Position numbers and translations under genes: made by a program. The notes under the pieces are model-generated. The model worked only from the letters and a program-made list of their open reading frames with translations. It was not told where the DNA came from and ran no database searches. Shown here piece after piece: positions 26,054 to 34,958 of a DNA stretch of 64,000 bases. Positions within the stretch are counted from its first letter, which is position 1; each line of letters starts with the position of its first letter. This DNA comes from Mycobacterium sp. OAS707 (GTDB lineage: Bacteria; Actinomycetota; Actinomycetes; Mycobacteriales; Mycobacteriaceae): contig NZ_JADBDS010000004.1 of the NCBI RefSeq assembly GCF_014873705.1, positions 1-64,000 on the forward strand, read 5' to 3'.

Positions 26054-26823
26054 TTCTTGTCGGCGGCAGCGTGTTTCGATGTGCGCTTGGGTGTGGTCGG
26101 CTTGCTGTCAGTAGTGGAGCTGTCGGTGTCCGCCGTCTCCTTGGCGGTCGACTGGGGAGTCACCTTGTTGCCGGTCGTCGTCGTGGTCGGCGACTTGGCG
26201 TAGTGCAGGCCGATGTTGAATGCTCCGATGGTGTAGTCACCGGTGTTGAAGAAGCCGATGTTCCCGGTGCCAGTGTTTCCGATGCCGACGTTGAGCTTGC
26301 CGGAGTTGGCGACGCCGAAGTTGCGCACTCGGTCGTTCAGCGCGCCGACGTTGAAGTCGCCGCGGTTGCGGATGCCGATGTTGAAGTCACCCTCGTTGGC
26401 CAAGCCGATGTTGAAGTCGCCGGTGTTGCGGACGCCGATGTTGAAGTTGCCCACATTGGATGCCCCCGTGTTGGCGACGCCCTGATTCGACAGCCCGGTG
26501 TTGAAGACGCCGGTGTTGTTCGCACCGAGGTTGGGCGAGCCCGTCAGCAGACTCAGTTGAATGCCCGTATCCGCGGGCGCTGCGGCGACCGGCTGCGGGG
26601 CGGCGACCTTGTAATCCGTCACCGGCGCCGCCGCAGGCACTGCGGCAACGACCGCCGGTGCGGTGGCGGCGGCCGGTGCGACGGCCGCTTGCAGCGGCTG
26701 TTGGGCGTGCGGTGCTGCCGGCCCGGCTGCAATGACGGCTGCTCCCGCGACCGATAAGCCGGCCAGTAGGTAGGTGCGCGCACTGACGCGGGCGGACAAG
26801 GTGTGGCTTTTGGGCATGTTCAT
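26050..26823 (-). CDS. Membrane-anchored MPTR-type (N-x-G-x-x) repeat protein without PPE domain
   Basis: 257 residues. An N-terminal hydrophobic segment (about 18-40) that looks like a signal peptide or anchor, an Ala/Pro-rich linker, then about 20 tandem pentapeptides of the N-(T/I/V)-G-x-(F/L)-N type (about 115-215, for example F-N-T-G, F-N-I-G, R-N-T-G-D), and a Thr/Lys-rich tail. The repeats are those of mycobacterial PPE-MPTR proteins (Pentapeptide_2), but the PPE helical domain is absent. ATG at 26823 has AGGAGGAA upstream. First gene of the operon with the exporter and SOUL protein. Confidence 0.82.
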   Translation of the reverse strand: MNMPKSHTLSARVSARTYLLAGLSVAGAAVIAAGPAAPHAQQPLQAAVAPAAATAPAVVAAVPAAAPVTDYKVAAPQPVAAAPADTGIQLSLLTGSPNLGANNTGVFNTGLSNQGVANTGASNVGNFNIGVRNTGDFNIGLANEGDFNIGIRNRGDFNVGALNDRVRNFGVANSGKLNVGIGNTGTGNIGFFNTGDYTIGAFNIGLHYAKSPTTTTTGNKVTPQSTAKETADTDSSTTDSKPTTPKRTSKHAAADKK

Positions 26824-27050
26824 CTGCAGATTCCTCCTGGTGTGCGGTGGTGACGGTGTGTACCCCGCCAGAAGTGATTCGATGCACAATCGATGCGGGA
26901 TGGGTAGAAGAATTTTCTCTTTCGTGAAAATGGGGGCCGGATAGGTAGCCTAGATACTGAGGTTGAGTTGCCAGCCTTCTCTTACGGATCTCCGCGGAGC
27001 TGACGATTTCGCTCCTCATCCGATTCCCGCACGGGAGAAGGTCGGTTTTT

Positions 27051-28319
27051 GTGTCGTTAACGCCCACTGGCAGCCACGCTCCTCTGCAGGTCAGCGCCGT
27101 TCGCACCCGTGAACAACTGGCCGAAGCGGTCACCGTCGACTTGAGCGGCTCGCTCAACGTCCGCCGCACCGCACTGAAGCTGATCGACTTGATCCAACCC
27201 GGGTTCGCCGACTGGGCGATGGTGGTCGTGCCCGACAGCACCTCCGGTGAACTCGTCATGGTGGGCGACGCCGAGCCCGGTGGGGTCGTCGTCACCCGCG
27301 CCCGCCTGGATGGGCTGCCACTGAGTCGCATCCTTGCCACCGGCCAGACCGAACAGATCGAGGGAAGTGAACTCTCGGGACTGGTCCCCGTCGATCCGTT
27401 CCTTCGATCAGCCATGGCGCTGGCGCCCGCTGAGGCCCTGGGTTTCGGGCTGACCGCGCGTGGCGCCACGTTCGGTGTGCTGGTGCTGCTGCGCCGGGCG
27501 AACTTCGGCTTCAACGCAGACGACATCGCCTTCGCCCAACGCATCGCCGCTCGGGCGTCGTTCGCGCTGGATTCCGCACGCCTCTACGAAGAACGAGCCG
27601 GTGTCGCGTCGACCCTGCAGCGCCATCTGCGTCCGCCCGCACTGCCCGACATCGCAGGTGTCCGGCTGGCGGCCCGATACCGTCCGGCCGCCGAGCATTT
27701 CGACATCGGTGGCGACTTCTATGACGTCACCGGCCGTGACGACGACTGGCTCGTCGTGCTCGGTGACGTCTGCGGTAAAGGTATCGAGGCGGCGGCAGTA
27801 ACCGGGCAGGCCCGCCAAAGTATCTGCACTGCAGCATATTTCGACCACGATCCAGCCGCCGTGCTGAGCGCGTTGAACACTGTGTTGCATCGGTCGAGTT
27901 CGCCACAATTCGTGACGGTGCTGTGCGCCCGGCTGCGTCCGCACCCCGACGGCACCCACGTCGACGTCGACCTCGCCACCGCCGGGCATCCCGCACCGCT
28001 GGTGCTGCGCGCGAACGGCCGCGTGGAGCAGGTCGACGTCTACGGGATGGCTGTCGGCTTGGTCGCGGAAATGCGTTACGGCACCGCGACTCTGCGTCTT
28101 GACCGCGGCGACACCATGCTGATGTTCACCGACGGGATCGACGAAGCGCGCGGCGCCACCGGCCAGTACGGCATGGACAGGCTGCATTCGCTGCTGCCCG
28201 CGTACGCGGGTGCCGCGCCCGAGGCGGTATGCGAGGCGGTGGAACGCGACGTGATGGAATACCTCGACGGCCGCGCTCACGACGACATGGCGCTTCTCGC
28301 GGTCACATGCTCGAGCTAG
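27051..28319 (+). CDS. GAF - SpoIIE/RsbU-type PP2C phosphatase
   Basis: 422 residues. An N-terminal GAF-like sensor (about 40-180) precedes a SpoIIE/PPM phosphatase domain (about 195-420) with G-G-D-F-Y-D-V, L-G-D-V-C-G-K-G, A-G-H-P-A-P and T-D-G-I-D-E-A motifs supplying the metal aspartates. Such enzymes dephosphorylate anti-sigma-factor antagonists in partner-switching stress pathways. GTG at 27051 follows GGGAGAAGG. The stop overlaps the B12-binding gene by 13 bp, so the two are coupled. TAGCCT at 26946-26951 is a -10 candidate in the 227-bp upstream gap. Confidence 0.88.
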   Translation: MSLTPTGSHAPLQVSAVRTREQLAEAVTVDLSGSLNVRRTALKLIDLIQPGFADWAMVVVPDSTSGELVMVGDAEPGGVVVTRARLDGLPLSRILATGQTEQIEGSELSGLVPVDPFLRSAMALAPAEALGFGLTARGATFGVLVLLRRANFGFNADDIAFAQRIAARASFALDSARLYEERAGVASTLQRHLRPPALPDIAGVRLAARYRPAAEHFDIGGDFYDVTGRDDDWLVVLGDVCGKGIEAAAVTGQARQSICTAAYFDHDPAAVLSALNTVLHRSSSPQFVTVLCARLRPHPDGTHVDVDLATAGHPAPLVLRANGRVEQVDVYGMAVGLVAEMRYGTATLRLDRGDTMLMFTDGIDEARGATGQYGMDRLHSLLPAYAGAAPEAVCEAVERDVMEYLDGRAHDDMALLAVTCSS

Positions 28320-29299
28320 CCGGTGTGCTGCAACGCTATGAGCAGGCGGTCGCTGACGGTGATCGGCAGGCCGTTGTCGCGCTGACCGAGGAACTGCTCG
28401 ACAGCCAGTGTGAACCGCTCGACATCCTGATCGGAGTCGTCGCCGCCGCTCAACGCGCTATCGGCGAGCGATGGCAGCGGGGCGAATGGACAGTGGCGCA
28501 GGAGCATGCCGCCACCGCAATGGCAACGGCCGCAACGGAAATCGTCGCGGCCCGGATCGCCGAGACGCCGGTCACCCGCGGGCAGATCATCGTCACCTGC
28601 GCCGAGCGCGAATGGCATTGGCTGCCAGCCGCGATCATCGACTGTGCGCTGCGCGCCGACGGCTGGCAGACGACGGCGCTCGGACCCGCCACTTCGCCGC
28701 TGCGCCTCAGCCAGTACATCCACGACATCGGCCCCGACGCGGTGGCCGTGAGTTGTTCGGTGCTCGGCGCATTACCGACGACGCGACGGTTCATCGAAGC
28801 CAGCGCCTCGGCCGGTGTTCCTACCGTCGTCGGCGGAGCGGCTTTCGGGGTCGACGCCCTGCGCGCGCAGGCCCTGGGTTCCACGGCGTGGGCGTCCGAC
28901 GCTCGCAGCGCCGTCGAAGCCGCCGCCAGTCTGCCCGTCGTGGTGTCTGCGGTGGCTCCCCTGCCCGCGGATGTGGCCGCCGAACAGGCGGCTCTGGAAC
29001 TAGACCATCTGCGCCTCACCGATCAGGTTGCCCGCCAATGGATTGTGGGAGCGGACCCGGCACTGCGTGCCGTCGCGCGCGATGCGGTGCCACACACGCT
29101 GCACGCCGTGTCGGCGGCCCTGCTCACCAACGATCCGCGCACCGTCTCGGAGACGGCGGCATGGCTGGGCACCCTGCTGGCCAACCGCGGCGTCGAATCA
29201 CCTGTTGCCGTCGAGGACCTGAGCCGCGTGCTTCTCACCGCGTTGATCGACTTTCCGCTCAGCGTCGAGCTGGTTCGAAACCATTTCGCGCTGAACTAG
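28307..29299 (+). CDS. CarH-like cobalamin-binding sensor protein without DNA-binding domain
   Basis: 330 residues. A helical cap domain (about 1-85) contains W56-x9-E66-H67, the W-x9-EH motif of CarH-type B12 photoreceptors. It is followed by a cobalamin-binding Rossmann domain (about 90-215) with E100-x3-H104 (lower axial ligand), S-C-S-V-L-G and V-V-G-G-A-A-F-G. The last ~110 residues are helical. There is no MerR-type helix-turn-helix, so the output is probably protein-protein. ATG at 28307 overlaps the SpoIIE phosphatase end, suggesting that the phosphatase is its partner. Light or B12 sensing is inferred. Confidence 0.85.
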   Translation: MLELAGVLQRYEQAVADGDRQAVVALTEELLDSQCEPLDILIGVVAAAQRAIGERWQRGEWTVAQEHAATAMATAATEIVAARIAETPVTRGQIIVTCAEREWHWLPAAIIDCALRADGWQTTALGPATSPLRLSQYIHDIGPDAVAVSCSVLGALPTTRRFIEASASAGVPTVVGGAAFGVDALRAQALGSTAWASDARSAVEAAASLPVVVSAVAPLPADVAAEQAALELDHLRLTDQVARQWIVGADPALRAVARDAVPHTLHAVSAALLTNDPRTVSETAAWLGTLLANRGVESPVAVEDLSRVLLTALIDFPLSVELVRNHFALN

Positions 29300-31268
29300 T
29301 TTCGGGCGTCACCAAGCGGCCGTTGCTGCCTTCGGGCACGACGAACACCGGCTTGTTGGTGTGCGCGATCACCGCAGACGCCACGCTGCCCTGCAGGTGA
29401 CCCAGCACTCCGCTGCGCCGGTGCGGGCCAAGCACGATCACGCTCGCGTCGAGGTCGTCGGCGGCAGACACGATGCCCTTCCATGTCGGCGCCGCTTCCA
29501 CCGCCATGCTCTGCGCCTCGAAACCGGCGCGCTCCGCCACCGATGCCCCGTGCGCGGCCGTCCTCTCGGCGGCCTGCCGTACCTGCGTGGCCTTGTCGGC
29601 GTCGAAGTGCGTCGAGTCGGTCGGGGTGAACCCGACGTCGGCGGTCTGCCAGACACAGACGACGACCGCGCATCGGCCCGCCGCGAAGTGATCCGCCGCG
29701 TGCTCGATGGCCCGTTGCGCGAGATCGGTTCCGTCGTAGGCGAATACCACCGGACCGGTAGACGTCGGCTGCAGCGCGGGCGGCGGTGCAACGCGACCAA
29801 CCGGTGCGCCTGCCGACGGCAGACCCCTGACCCGCGCCAGCAGCGGCGGCGAATGCCAGGCAGGCGAATCACCGTCGAGGAACTCGTCGAGGTCCGGTGT
29901 CTGAGGTCGTGCACCACTGAGCAGATAGATCATCACGCCGAACACCGCTCCACCGATCGCCAACCCGAAACCGATCCACAGCGTGACGCGCGTGCCCGCA
30001 TTCAAGTCTCCCGGCAGCGCGTCGGCGATGTGGGCCAGGATCGGTGCCACCATGAATGCGGCTACCGCCCTTAGCAATTCGATGATCGCGAACACCCTCT
30101 GCAGGCTCGCCGACTGCAGCGAGAAGCCCGCAACGAACAGCGCAGGCGCCACCGTCGCCCCCAATGCCAGACCGGTCAACCCCGAACCCAGCAGCGCCAG
30201 CGGCACATTCGCGGGAAGCGCGAACCAGAACACCACGATTCCCGCGGCCAGCAGCACCATGCCCACCAGCGGCAGGTAGTGCATCGCGCGACGGGTGATG
30301 ACGAAGCCGAACACCACCGCCATCACGACGGCCCCGCCGAGTTCGGGCAGATACAGCAGACCGACCTCGACCGGGCTGAAGCTCTGCAACAACACGTTGG
30401 CCGTCAGCGCTGTCGCGGCAATCGACGCCGCGGCCGCGAACAACGCCACCCCGACACCGGCGACAGGGATGGCACTCGTCACCATCGTGCGGATCGTCAG
30501 CAGCGGCCGCTGTGCCTTGAACTGGTAGACGATCAACACCACGATCAGCGCCAGACCACCGAGCATGGGCGCCGTCGCGGCGATGTCGTGTAGACCGTGC
30601 GTGGTGAGCTGTGCGGCGCCGACGAACGCCGCCGTACATCCGACCGTCGCCAACGCGATGGCCGTCAAGTCCGTCGGCGCATCGCGATCGGCGGGCGGCG
30701 CGTCCTCGAACGTCAACGCCGCCATGACCAACGCCAACAACGCGATCGCGGCGACGATCCAGAACAGCGGCCGCCACGCGTGCGCTTCGGCCTGCGCACC
30801 CCCGATGAACGGACCGATCGCGACGGCCCCGAACACGCACATGTTCATGATCACCGCGGTGTTGCGCAGCTTGTCCCTCGGAAAGCCGATGGTCAACGGC
30901 GGCGCGGCGGCGATCAGCAGCATGCTCGTCGCCAGTCCCTGCAGCACGTGACCGCCGATGAACATGCCGGCGCTCTGCGCGGACGCGGTCAACACCGATC
31001 CGATGACGAGCACCACCGCGTAGCCGAGCAGCATCCGTCGCTGCGGCAGGTGCTGGGCGAACTGGACCGCGAGCACCGTGCCCACTGCATACGCCGCGTT
31101 CCCCAACCCCGAGCTCAGGCTCATGGTCTGCGCCGTCATGTGCAGGTCCCTGCAGATGATCGGGACAAGCGGGTCGATCGCCGCCGACAGCGCCAGGTAA
31201 GGAATCAAGGCGAGCGTGACCATGGCGGCCACGGCGGGATATCGCCCTGCTAGAGGTCCCTGCCGCAT
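29259..31268 (-). CDS. MFS transporter fused to a universal stress protein (USP) domain
   Basis: 669 residues. Residues about 10-452 are an MFS transporter with 14 possible helices; a linker (about 453-503) leads to a USP domain at 505-647. The USP domain starts V-V-F-A-Y-D-G-T-D and carries the nucleotide-binding pattern G614-P-H-R-R-S-G-V-L-G-H-L-Q-G-S628, so it should bind ATP. This would make a transporter with a cytosolic nucleotide-sensing tail. Its 3' end overlaps the B12-sensor gene by 41 bp in convergent orientation. Substrate unknown. Confidence 0.88.
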   Translation of the reverse strand: MRQGPLAGRYPAVAAMVTLALIPYLALSAAIDPLVPIICRDLHMTAQTMSLSSGLGNAAYAVGTVLAVQFAQHLPQRRMLLGYAVVLVIGSVLTASAQSAGMFIGGHVLQGLATSMLLIAAAPPLTIGFPRDKLRNTAVIMNMCVFGAVAIGPFIGGAQAEAHAWRPLFWIVAAIALLALVMAALTFEDAPPADRDAPTDLTAIALATVGCTAAFVGAAQLTTHGLHDIAATAPMLGGLALIVVLIVYQFKAQRPLLTIRTMVTSAIPVAGVGVALFAAAASIAATALTANVLLQSFSPVEVGLLYLPELGGAVVMAVVFGFVITRRAMHYLPLVGMVLLAAGIVVFWFALPANVPLALLGSGLTGLALGATVAPALFVAGFSLQSASLQRVFAIIELLRAVAAFMVAPILAHIADALPGDLNAGTRVTLWIGFGLAIGGAVFGVMIYLLSGARPQTPDLDEFLDGDSPAWHSPPLLARVRGLPSAGAPVGRVAPPPALQPTSTGPVVFAYDGTDLAQRAIEHAADHFAAGRCAVVVCVWQTADVGFTPTDSTHFDADKATQVRQAAERTAAHGASVAERAGFEAQSMAVEAAPTWKGIVSAADDLDASVIVLGPHRRSGVLGHLQGSVASAVIAHTNKPVFVVPEGSNGRLVTPETSSARNGFEPARR

Positions 31269-31389
31269 CAGCGCTGCCCGAGGACGGCTGACGACAAGGA
31301 CGCGGGGTTCGCTACTGGTCTGGGCACGTGCTCCGGAAACCCAGATGCGCGAGTTTCTATTCCCCGTCCAGCAGATTCACAGGAACGAA

Positions 31390-33087
31390 CTACGGCGAGA
31401 GCGGGATCGTCGTCACCGGCGCCGAGCCGGAACCTCCACTGCCGCTTGATGATCCGCCACCGCTCGACGGCGCCTCGATCACCGGAGCAGGCGCCGGCTT
31501 CTCGATCACCGGAGCCGGCGCCGGTGCCGGCGCGGGCTCCGGCGCCACGGCCGGCGGAACGTACGCGGGCGCTGCCGGCGGGACGTATGCGGGCGCCTGC
31601 GACACCGGCGACTCGGGCTGCGGCGCAACCGTCACCGGTGGCGCGGTCTTCTCGATGACCGGAGGCGGCGCCTCCGACGACGTGGTGGTTGTCGTCGTCT
31701 GTGTGGTCGTGGTCGTCGGGGTCGTGGTGGTCGTCGTCGGTGTGGTCGTCGTTGTCGTCGGCGTCGTCGTGGTGGTCGTCGGCGTCGACGTCACCGTCGT
31801 CGTGAACGTCGGCGGCGGGAACTGGTTGAACGGCGGGAACGGGATCACCGGCGGAATCGGGACCACCGGCACCTCCGGCGCAGGACCGTCCGCGGGAGGC
31901 GGTGGCTGCGGGGCCGGAGCCTCCGGCGCGACGCTGTTCGGCCCGCGGTTGATCCCCACACTCGGGGCCGGGGCCGGGGCCGCGGGCGCAGGCGACACCA
32001 CCGCGACCGGTAGCGCCACCGGATCCGGTTCGTGCGGCACCTGCGGCAGGAAGCGCCCCGGCACGGTCTCCGGCTGAATGGCCTGCACCGGCTGTGCCTG
32101 CACGTCTGCCGCAGGCCGGATCGTCACCGCGACCGAAACCGCCAGCGTCGCGAACGCCACCACCACGAACGCCAGGGCACTGCCCATGAGCACTGTTCTC
32201 GGCGGCGGAGGCGCGATCATCGCCGTATACGCCTCTTCGTCCTCCAGCTCCGGGACGAACTCCTCGAGCTGTTCAAAGGGCAGCTCGTACTCGCCGGGCT
32301 CCTCCTGTGAGTACGCCAGCTGCGGCCCAACTGCCGCGGAATCCGCCGACGGCGCCATCTGCGTCGCCTCCGCGGCCGCGGGCGCCATCAACGTCGCATC
32401 GCTGACCGCCGACGCCATCAACGTCGCCTCCGCGGCGGCCGGCGCCATCATCGTCGCGGCCCCAGCCGGATAGCCGGACTCCTGCGCCGTGTCCGCCGCA
32501 CCGCGCGCGATCGCATAGCTCGCATCGGGCGGCACCTCCAGCGGCGCCGTCGAACTCAATTCTGCTGCAATGGAATTCAAGTCCAGCCGCTGACCAACCA
32601 GCATGATCCGGGTGACCTCGGGGCCAGGCACGCTCTGCAACACCGCCGCGCATGCGACCGCGGCCCCCGCCGCGCCGATCGGCACCGACGCCAACACCGA
32701 CTTCGACTCCTCGTCCTCACCGACCACCGTCAGCGACACGGTGTCGTCGTCGGCCAGCAACAACGCGGCGTCCGCGCCCATCTGCCGGGCCAGCGCCGCG
32801 GCCGCCTCGGCCTCGCCGACCGCTTCGACGTTCGGCACTCCCGCGCTCACGACGGTCTGCCGCAGCGTCTCGGCGGCGGCCGGGTCGGGCAGGCACAGTC
32901 GCGTCGCAGCCACCCGGTTGCCCGAGTCGGCCACCTCGCGATAGGTGCCCACGATGGTCTCGGCCAGGTCGGTCATCGCATCGTCGGGCAGGTCCAGCGC
33001 GTACTGGTCGAACACCTGACCACCTGCGCCGACCATCGCCAGGCGCGCCACCCGTCCGGTGACCGCTACCCCGACGACTACATCCAC
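31390..33087 (-). CDS. Actin/Hsp70-fold-like membrane protein with P/T-rich extracytoplasmic tail
   Basis: 565 residues. Residues about 1-200 resemble the start of an actin/Hsp70 ATPase-type fold (V-V-V-G-V-A-V-T-G opening, L-L-L-A-D-D-D-T). Then four 10-residue repeats A-T-x-M-A-P-x-A-x-x (211-250), an acidic patch (261-288), one membrane helix (299-322) and a Pro-rich tail containing P-T6 repeats (435-470) and a Gly/Ser-rich end. It is a mycobacteria-type protein of unknown function; the domain order parallels bacterial membrane proteins that connect a cytosolic nucleotide-binding part to the envelope. Divergent from the polytopic protein at 33182. Confidence 0.7.
   Translation of the reverse strand: MDVVVGVAVTGRVARLAMVGAGGQVFDQYALDLPDDAMTDLAETIVGTYREVADSGNRVAATRLCLPDPAAAETLRQTVVSAGVPNVEAVGEAEAAAALARQMGADAALLLADDDTVSLTVVGEDEESKSVLASVPIGAAGAAVACAAVLQSVPGPEVTRIMLVGQRLDLNSIAAELSSTAPLEVPPDASYAIARGAADTAQESGYPAGAATMMAPAAAEATLMASAVSDATLMAPAAAEATQMAPSADSAAVGPQLAYSQEEPGEYELPFEQLEEFVPELEDEEAYTAMIAPPPPRTVLMGSALAFVVVAFATLAVSVAVTIRPAADVQAQPVQAIQPETVPGRFLPQVPHEPDPVALPVAVVSPAPAAPAPAPSVGINRGPNSVAPEAPAPQPPPPADGPAPEVPVVPIPPVIPFPPFNQFPPPTFTTTVTSTPTTTTTTPTTTTTTPTTTTTTPTTTTTQTTTTTTSSEAPPPVIEKTAPPVTVAPQPESPVSQAPAYVPPAAPAYVPPAVAPEPAPAPAPAPVIEKPAPAPVIEAPSSGGGSSSGSGGSGSAPVTTIPLSP
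31678..31785 (-). repeat. P-T6 coding repeats
   Basis: Encodes residues 435-470 of the actin-like membrane protein: Pro followed by runs of five or six Thr, four times, built from ACG/ACC/ACA codons. The near-simple DNA (GTC/GTG-rich on the + strand) could change length by slippage. Confidence 0.75.
32338..32457 (-). repeat. Four 30-bp tandem repeats in coding sequence
   Basis: Four imperfect 30-bp units encode residues 211-250 of the actin-like membrane protein (A-T-x-M-A-P/S-x-A-x-x). Units keep the reading frame and vary mainly at synonymous or small-residue positions, as in a minisatellite under selection. Confidence 0.75.
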
Positions 33088-33181
33088 GACTCCACCCTTT
33101 CACAACGTTGCTTGTGCCCGAGAGCAAAAATGAGCACCCTAAGTGGCGACCCCTCGCGCCACTCAGAGAGGAAATCGCCAC

Positions 33182-34810
33182 GTGAGCGACTCGCGTTACG
33201 ACGCGCCGGCCACCGTCGCGGTGCCAACTACCGCCGCGCCCGCCGTCGCCCGGTCGCCCCGCGTCGGCTATGTGCCCGCCCGCACCAACATCATGCGCGA
33301 CGGCATGGCGGTCGGCCTGCTCGTCCTGGCGCTGCTCCTGCCGTGGAGCCTCGTCTTCGGCCTCGGCGTCCCCGGCAGCGATGGCCTGCTCTTCGGCCTC
33401 GTCGTCGTGGTCACGCTGCTGGCACTGGCCGCTGCGTTGGCGCCACACTTCGGGCCGCTGCGGCTGAACGGCCCGCAGCCCGACGTTCGACGCACCAGCC
33501 TCATCCGGTTGCTGCTGAGCCTGCCCTACGCGATAGTCGCCATCTGCTTTGTGGGCTACCACCTTGTGCAGACGGTTCGCGACGGCGGAACCGGCTTGGT
33601 GCCGCCTGGTGTGGGGCCTGGTTTGATCGTCGGTATCGGCGGCGCGATGCTGGCCGCACAGCCGCCGATCACCAGTATCACTATCGAGGACAACCGTTTT
33701 CGACGTTGGTACGCGGTCGCCCGGCTGCTCGGTGCGGTGTCGATTGCGCTCGCGACTCTCGCGGTTGCGTTCAACGTCTATTGGCGATTGCGCTACCTAT
33801 TCGTGACGGATGTCGACTTGGGCGGTCAGGATGCCGCCGTCATCATCACGACGCTGCTCTACGGCGCGGAGGCGATGATCGCGTTGGTCATCGCGTCACG
33901 CTGGCTCATCGAGAAATCCGCCGCCGCACGACTGTCCACAACCGCGCTTGGCGCTTCGGCTGCGTTCGCCGCCACTCTGGTGTGGATCCTGCCCGTTGGC
34001 CGCGATATCGACGCCTTTCACGGCATCGCACAGAACACGTCGACGGCCGCCGTCGGCTACGAGGGCTACCTGTTCTGGGCCGCGGCCGCGGCGATCGTCG
34101 CCCCGACGACGCTGTACGCCGTCTTCCTGATCAAGCCGCCGACCCTGGGCGCCTACCGCTCTGCTGCGCAGAAATGTCTGACCCTCATCGCGTTCTGGGC
34201 ATTCGCCGCGGCCGCATTGCGGGTCGTCGACTACCTGATCGCGTTATCGCTGGATCTGCCGCGTGCCCTGTTCGACAGCGCTGCGATGACGGCGTTCAAC
34301 CTTGTCGCCGGCGTGATTGCGACGTGGCTGCATCGCCAACTCGGCAAGGGCGACCCGGCGCCGACCGTGATCGCGGCCTTCAGCGGGGTCTTGTTCGTCT
34401 TCACGGTCGCGAATCTGGCCATCGGTCTCGCGCTTGCCCCGCGTTACGCCGCGTCAGCGCCCGACGCGATCTACGGCAACAACCTGGCCCAGCAGATCAC
34501 CAGCACGTTCGACGTGGTGATCTGTGCGCTGAGCCTGACCGTGCTGATTGCCATGCTGTTCACCGGTCCGCTGGCCGCGTATCTGGGGCGTCGACGCGAG
34601 ACACCGGTCGCATCGGCACCGCCGCCACCGCCGCCCACCGCTGAGCCGACCGCGCCGCCCACGATCGCGCGGCACCCACAAGCGTCGAGCATGCCGAGAA
34701 TCGCTCGGATCAAAGAAGATTCGACGACCGTGCTCGAGGCGCCCGCGACGGAGCAGATCTCTCCTGCGACCGCCACGCTGCGGATCAAGCGCCGCGAACC
34801 GGAGAACTAG
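33182..34810 (+). CDS. Polytopic mycobacterial membrane protein with Pro-rich C-terminal tail
   Basis: 542 residues. About 10 hydrophobic helices between 40 and 475 (for example 41-62, 66-88, 108-130, 140-165, 190-210, 260-280, 370-395), then a cytosolic tail with poly-Pro (about 480-500) and charged residues. No catalytic motif seen. GTG at 33182 follows GAGAGGAAAT and fits better than the in-frame codons upstream. Divergent from the actin-like protein with 94 bp between the two starts, so the pair may be co-regulated and act together at the membrane; this is inferred from position only. Confidence 0.75.
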   Translation: MSDSRYDAPATVAVPTTAAPAVARSPRVGYVPARTNIMRDGMAVGLLVLALLLPWSLVFGLGVPGSDGLLFGLVVVVTLLALAAALAPHFGPLRLNGPQPDVRRTSLIRLLLSLPYAIVAICFVGYHLVQTVRDGGTGLVPPGVGPGLIVGIGGAMLAAQPPITSITIEDNRFRRWYAVARLLGAVSIALATLAVAFNVYWRLRYLFVTDVDLGGQDAAVIITTLLYGAEAMIALVIASRWLIEKSAAARLSTTALGASAAFAATLVWILPVGRDIDAFHGIAQNTSTAAVGYEGYLFWAAAAAIVAPTTLYAVFLIKPPTLGAYRSAAQKCLTLIAFWAFAAAALRVVDYLIALSLDLPRALFDSAAMTAFNLVAGVIATWLHRQLGKGDPAPTVIAAFSGVLFVFTVANLAIGLALAPRYAASAPDAIYGNNLAQQITSTFDVVICALSLTVLIAMLFTGPLAAYLGRRRETPVASAPPPPPPTAEPTAPPTIARHPQASSMPRIARIKEDSTTVLEAPATEQISPATATLRIKRREPEN

Positions 34811-34958
34811 TCACTGCATTCGCAGTCGCACAGGCGCTCGCCGAAGGTCGCTGGCCGCGACCTCAGCGTGAACCGGGAAGACGGCTTCTGCGACGCAGCG
34901 CGTTGGCGACTTACTACATTTGCGAGAATCGCTCGATCTGCAAAGTCAGGACTCAACC

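Noticed and set aside
26824..27050. Cobalamin riboswitch before the SpoIIE/B12-sensor pair
   Set aside because: No B12-box-like sequence or suitable stem pattern found in the 227 bp.
32338..32457. CRISPR-like array
   Set aside because: Repeats are directly adjacent, lack unique spacers, and are in frame in a coding sequence.
33112..34644. 510-residue Arg-rich frame over the polytopic membrane protein
   Set aside because: Frame-shifted shadow; the 33182-34810 frame has clear membrane helices.
34920..34958. TTG start for the SnoaL protein at 34920
   Set aside because: No RBS; overlaps a -10-like TACATT; GTG 34959 with AGGA fits family length better.
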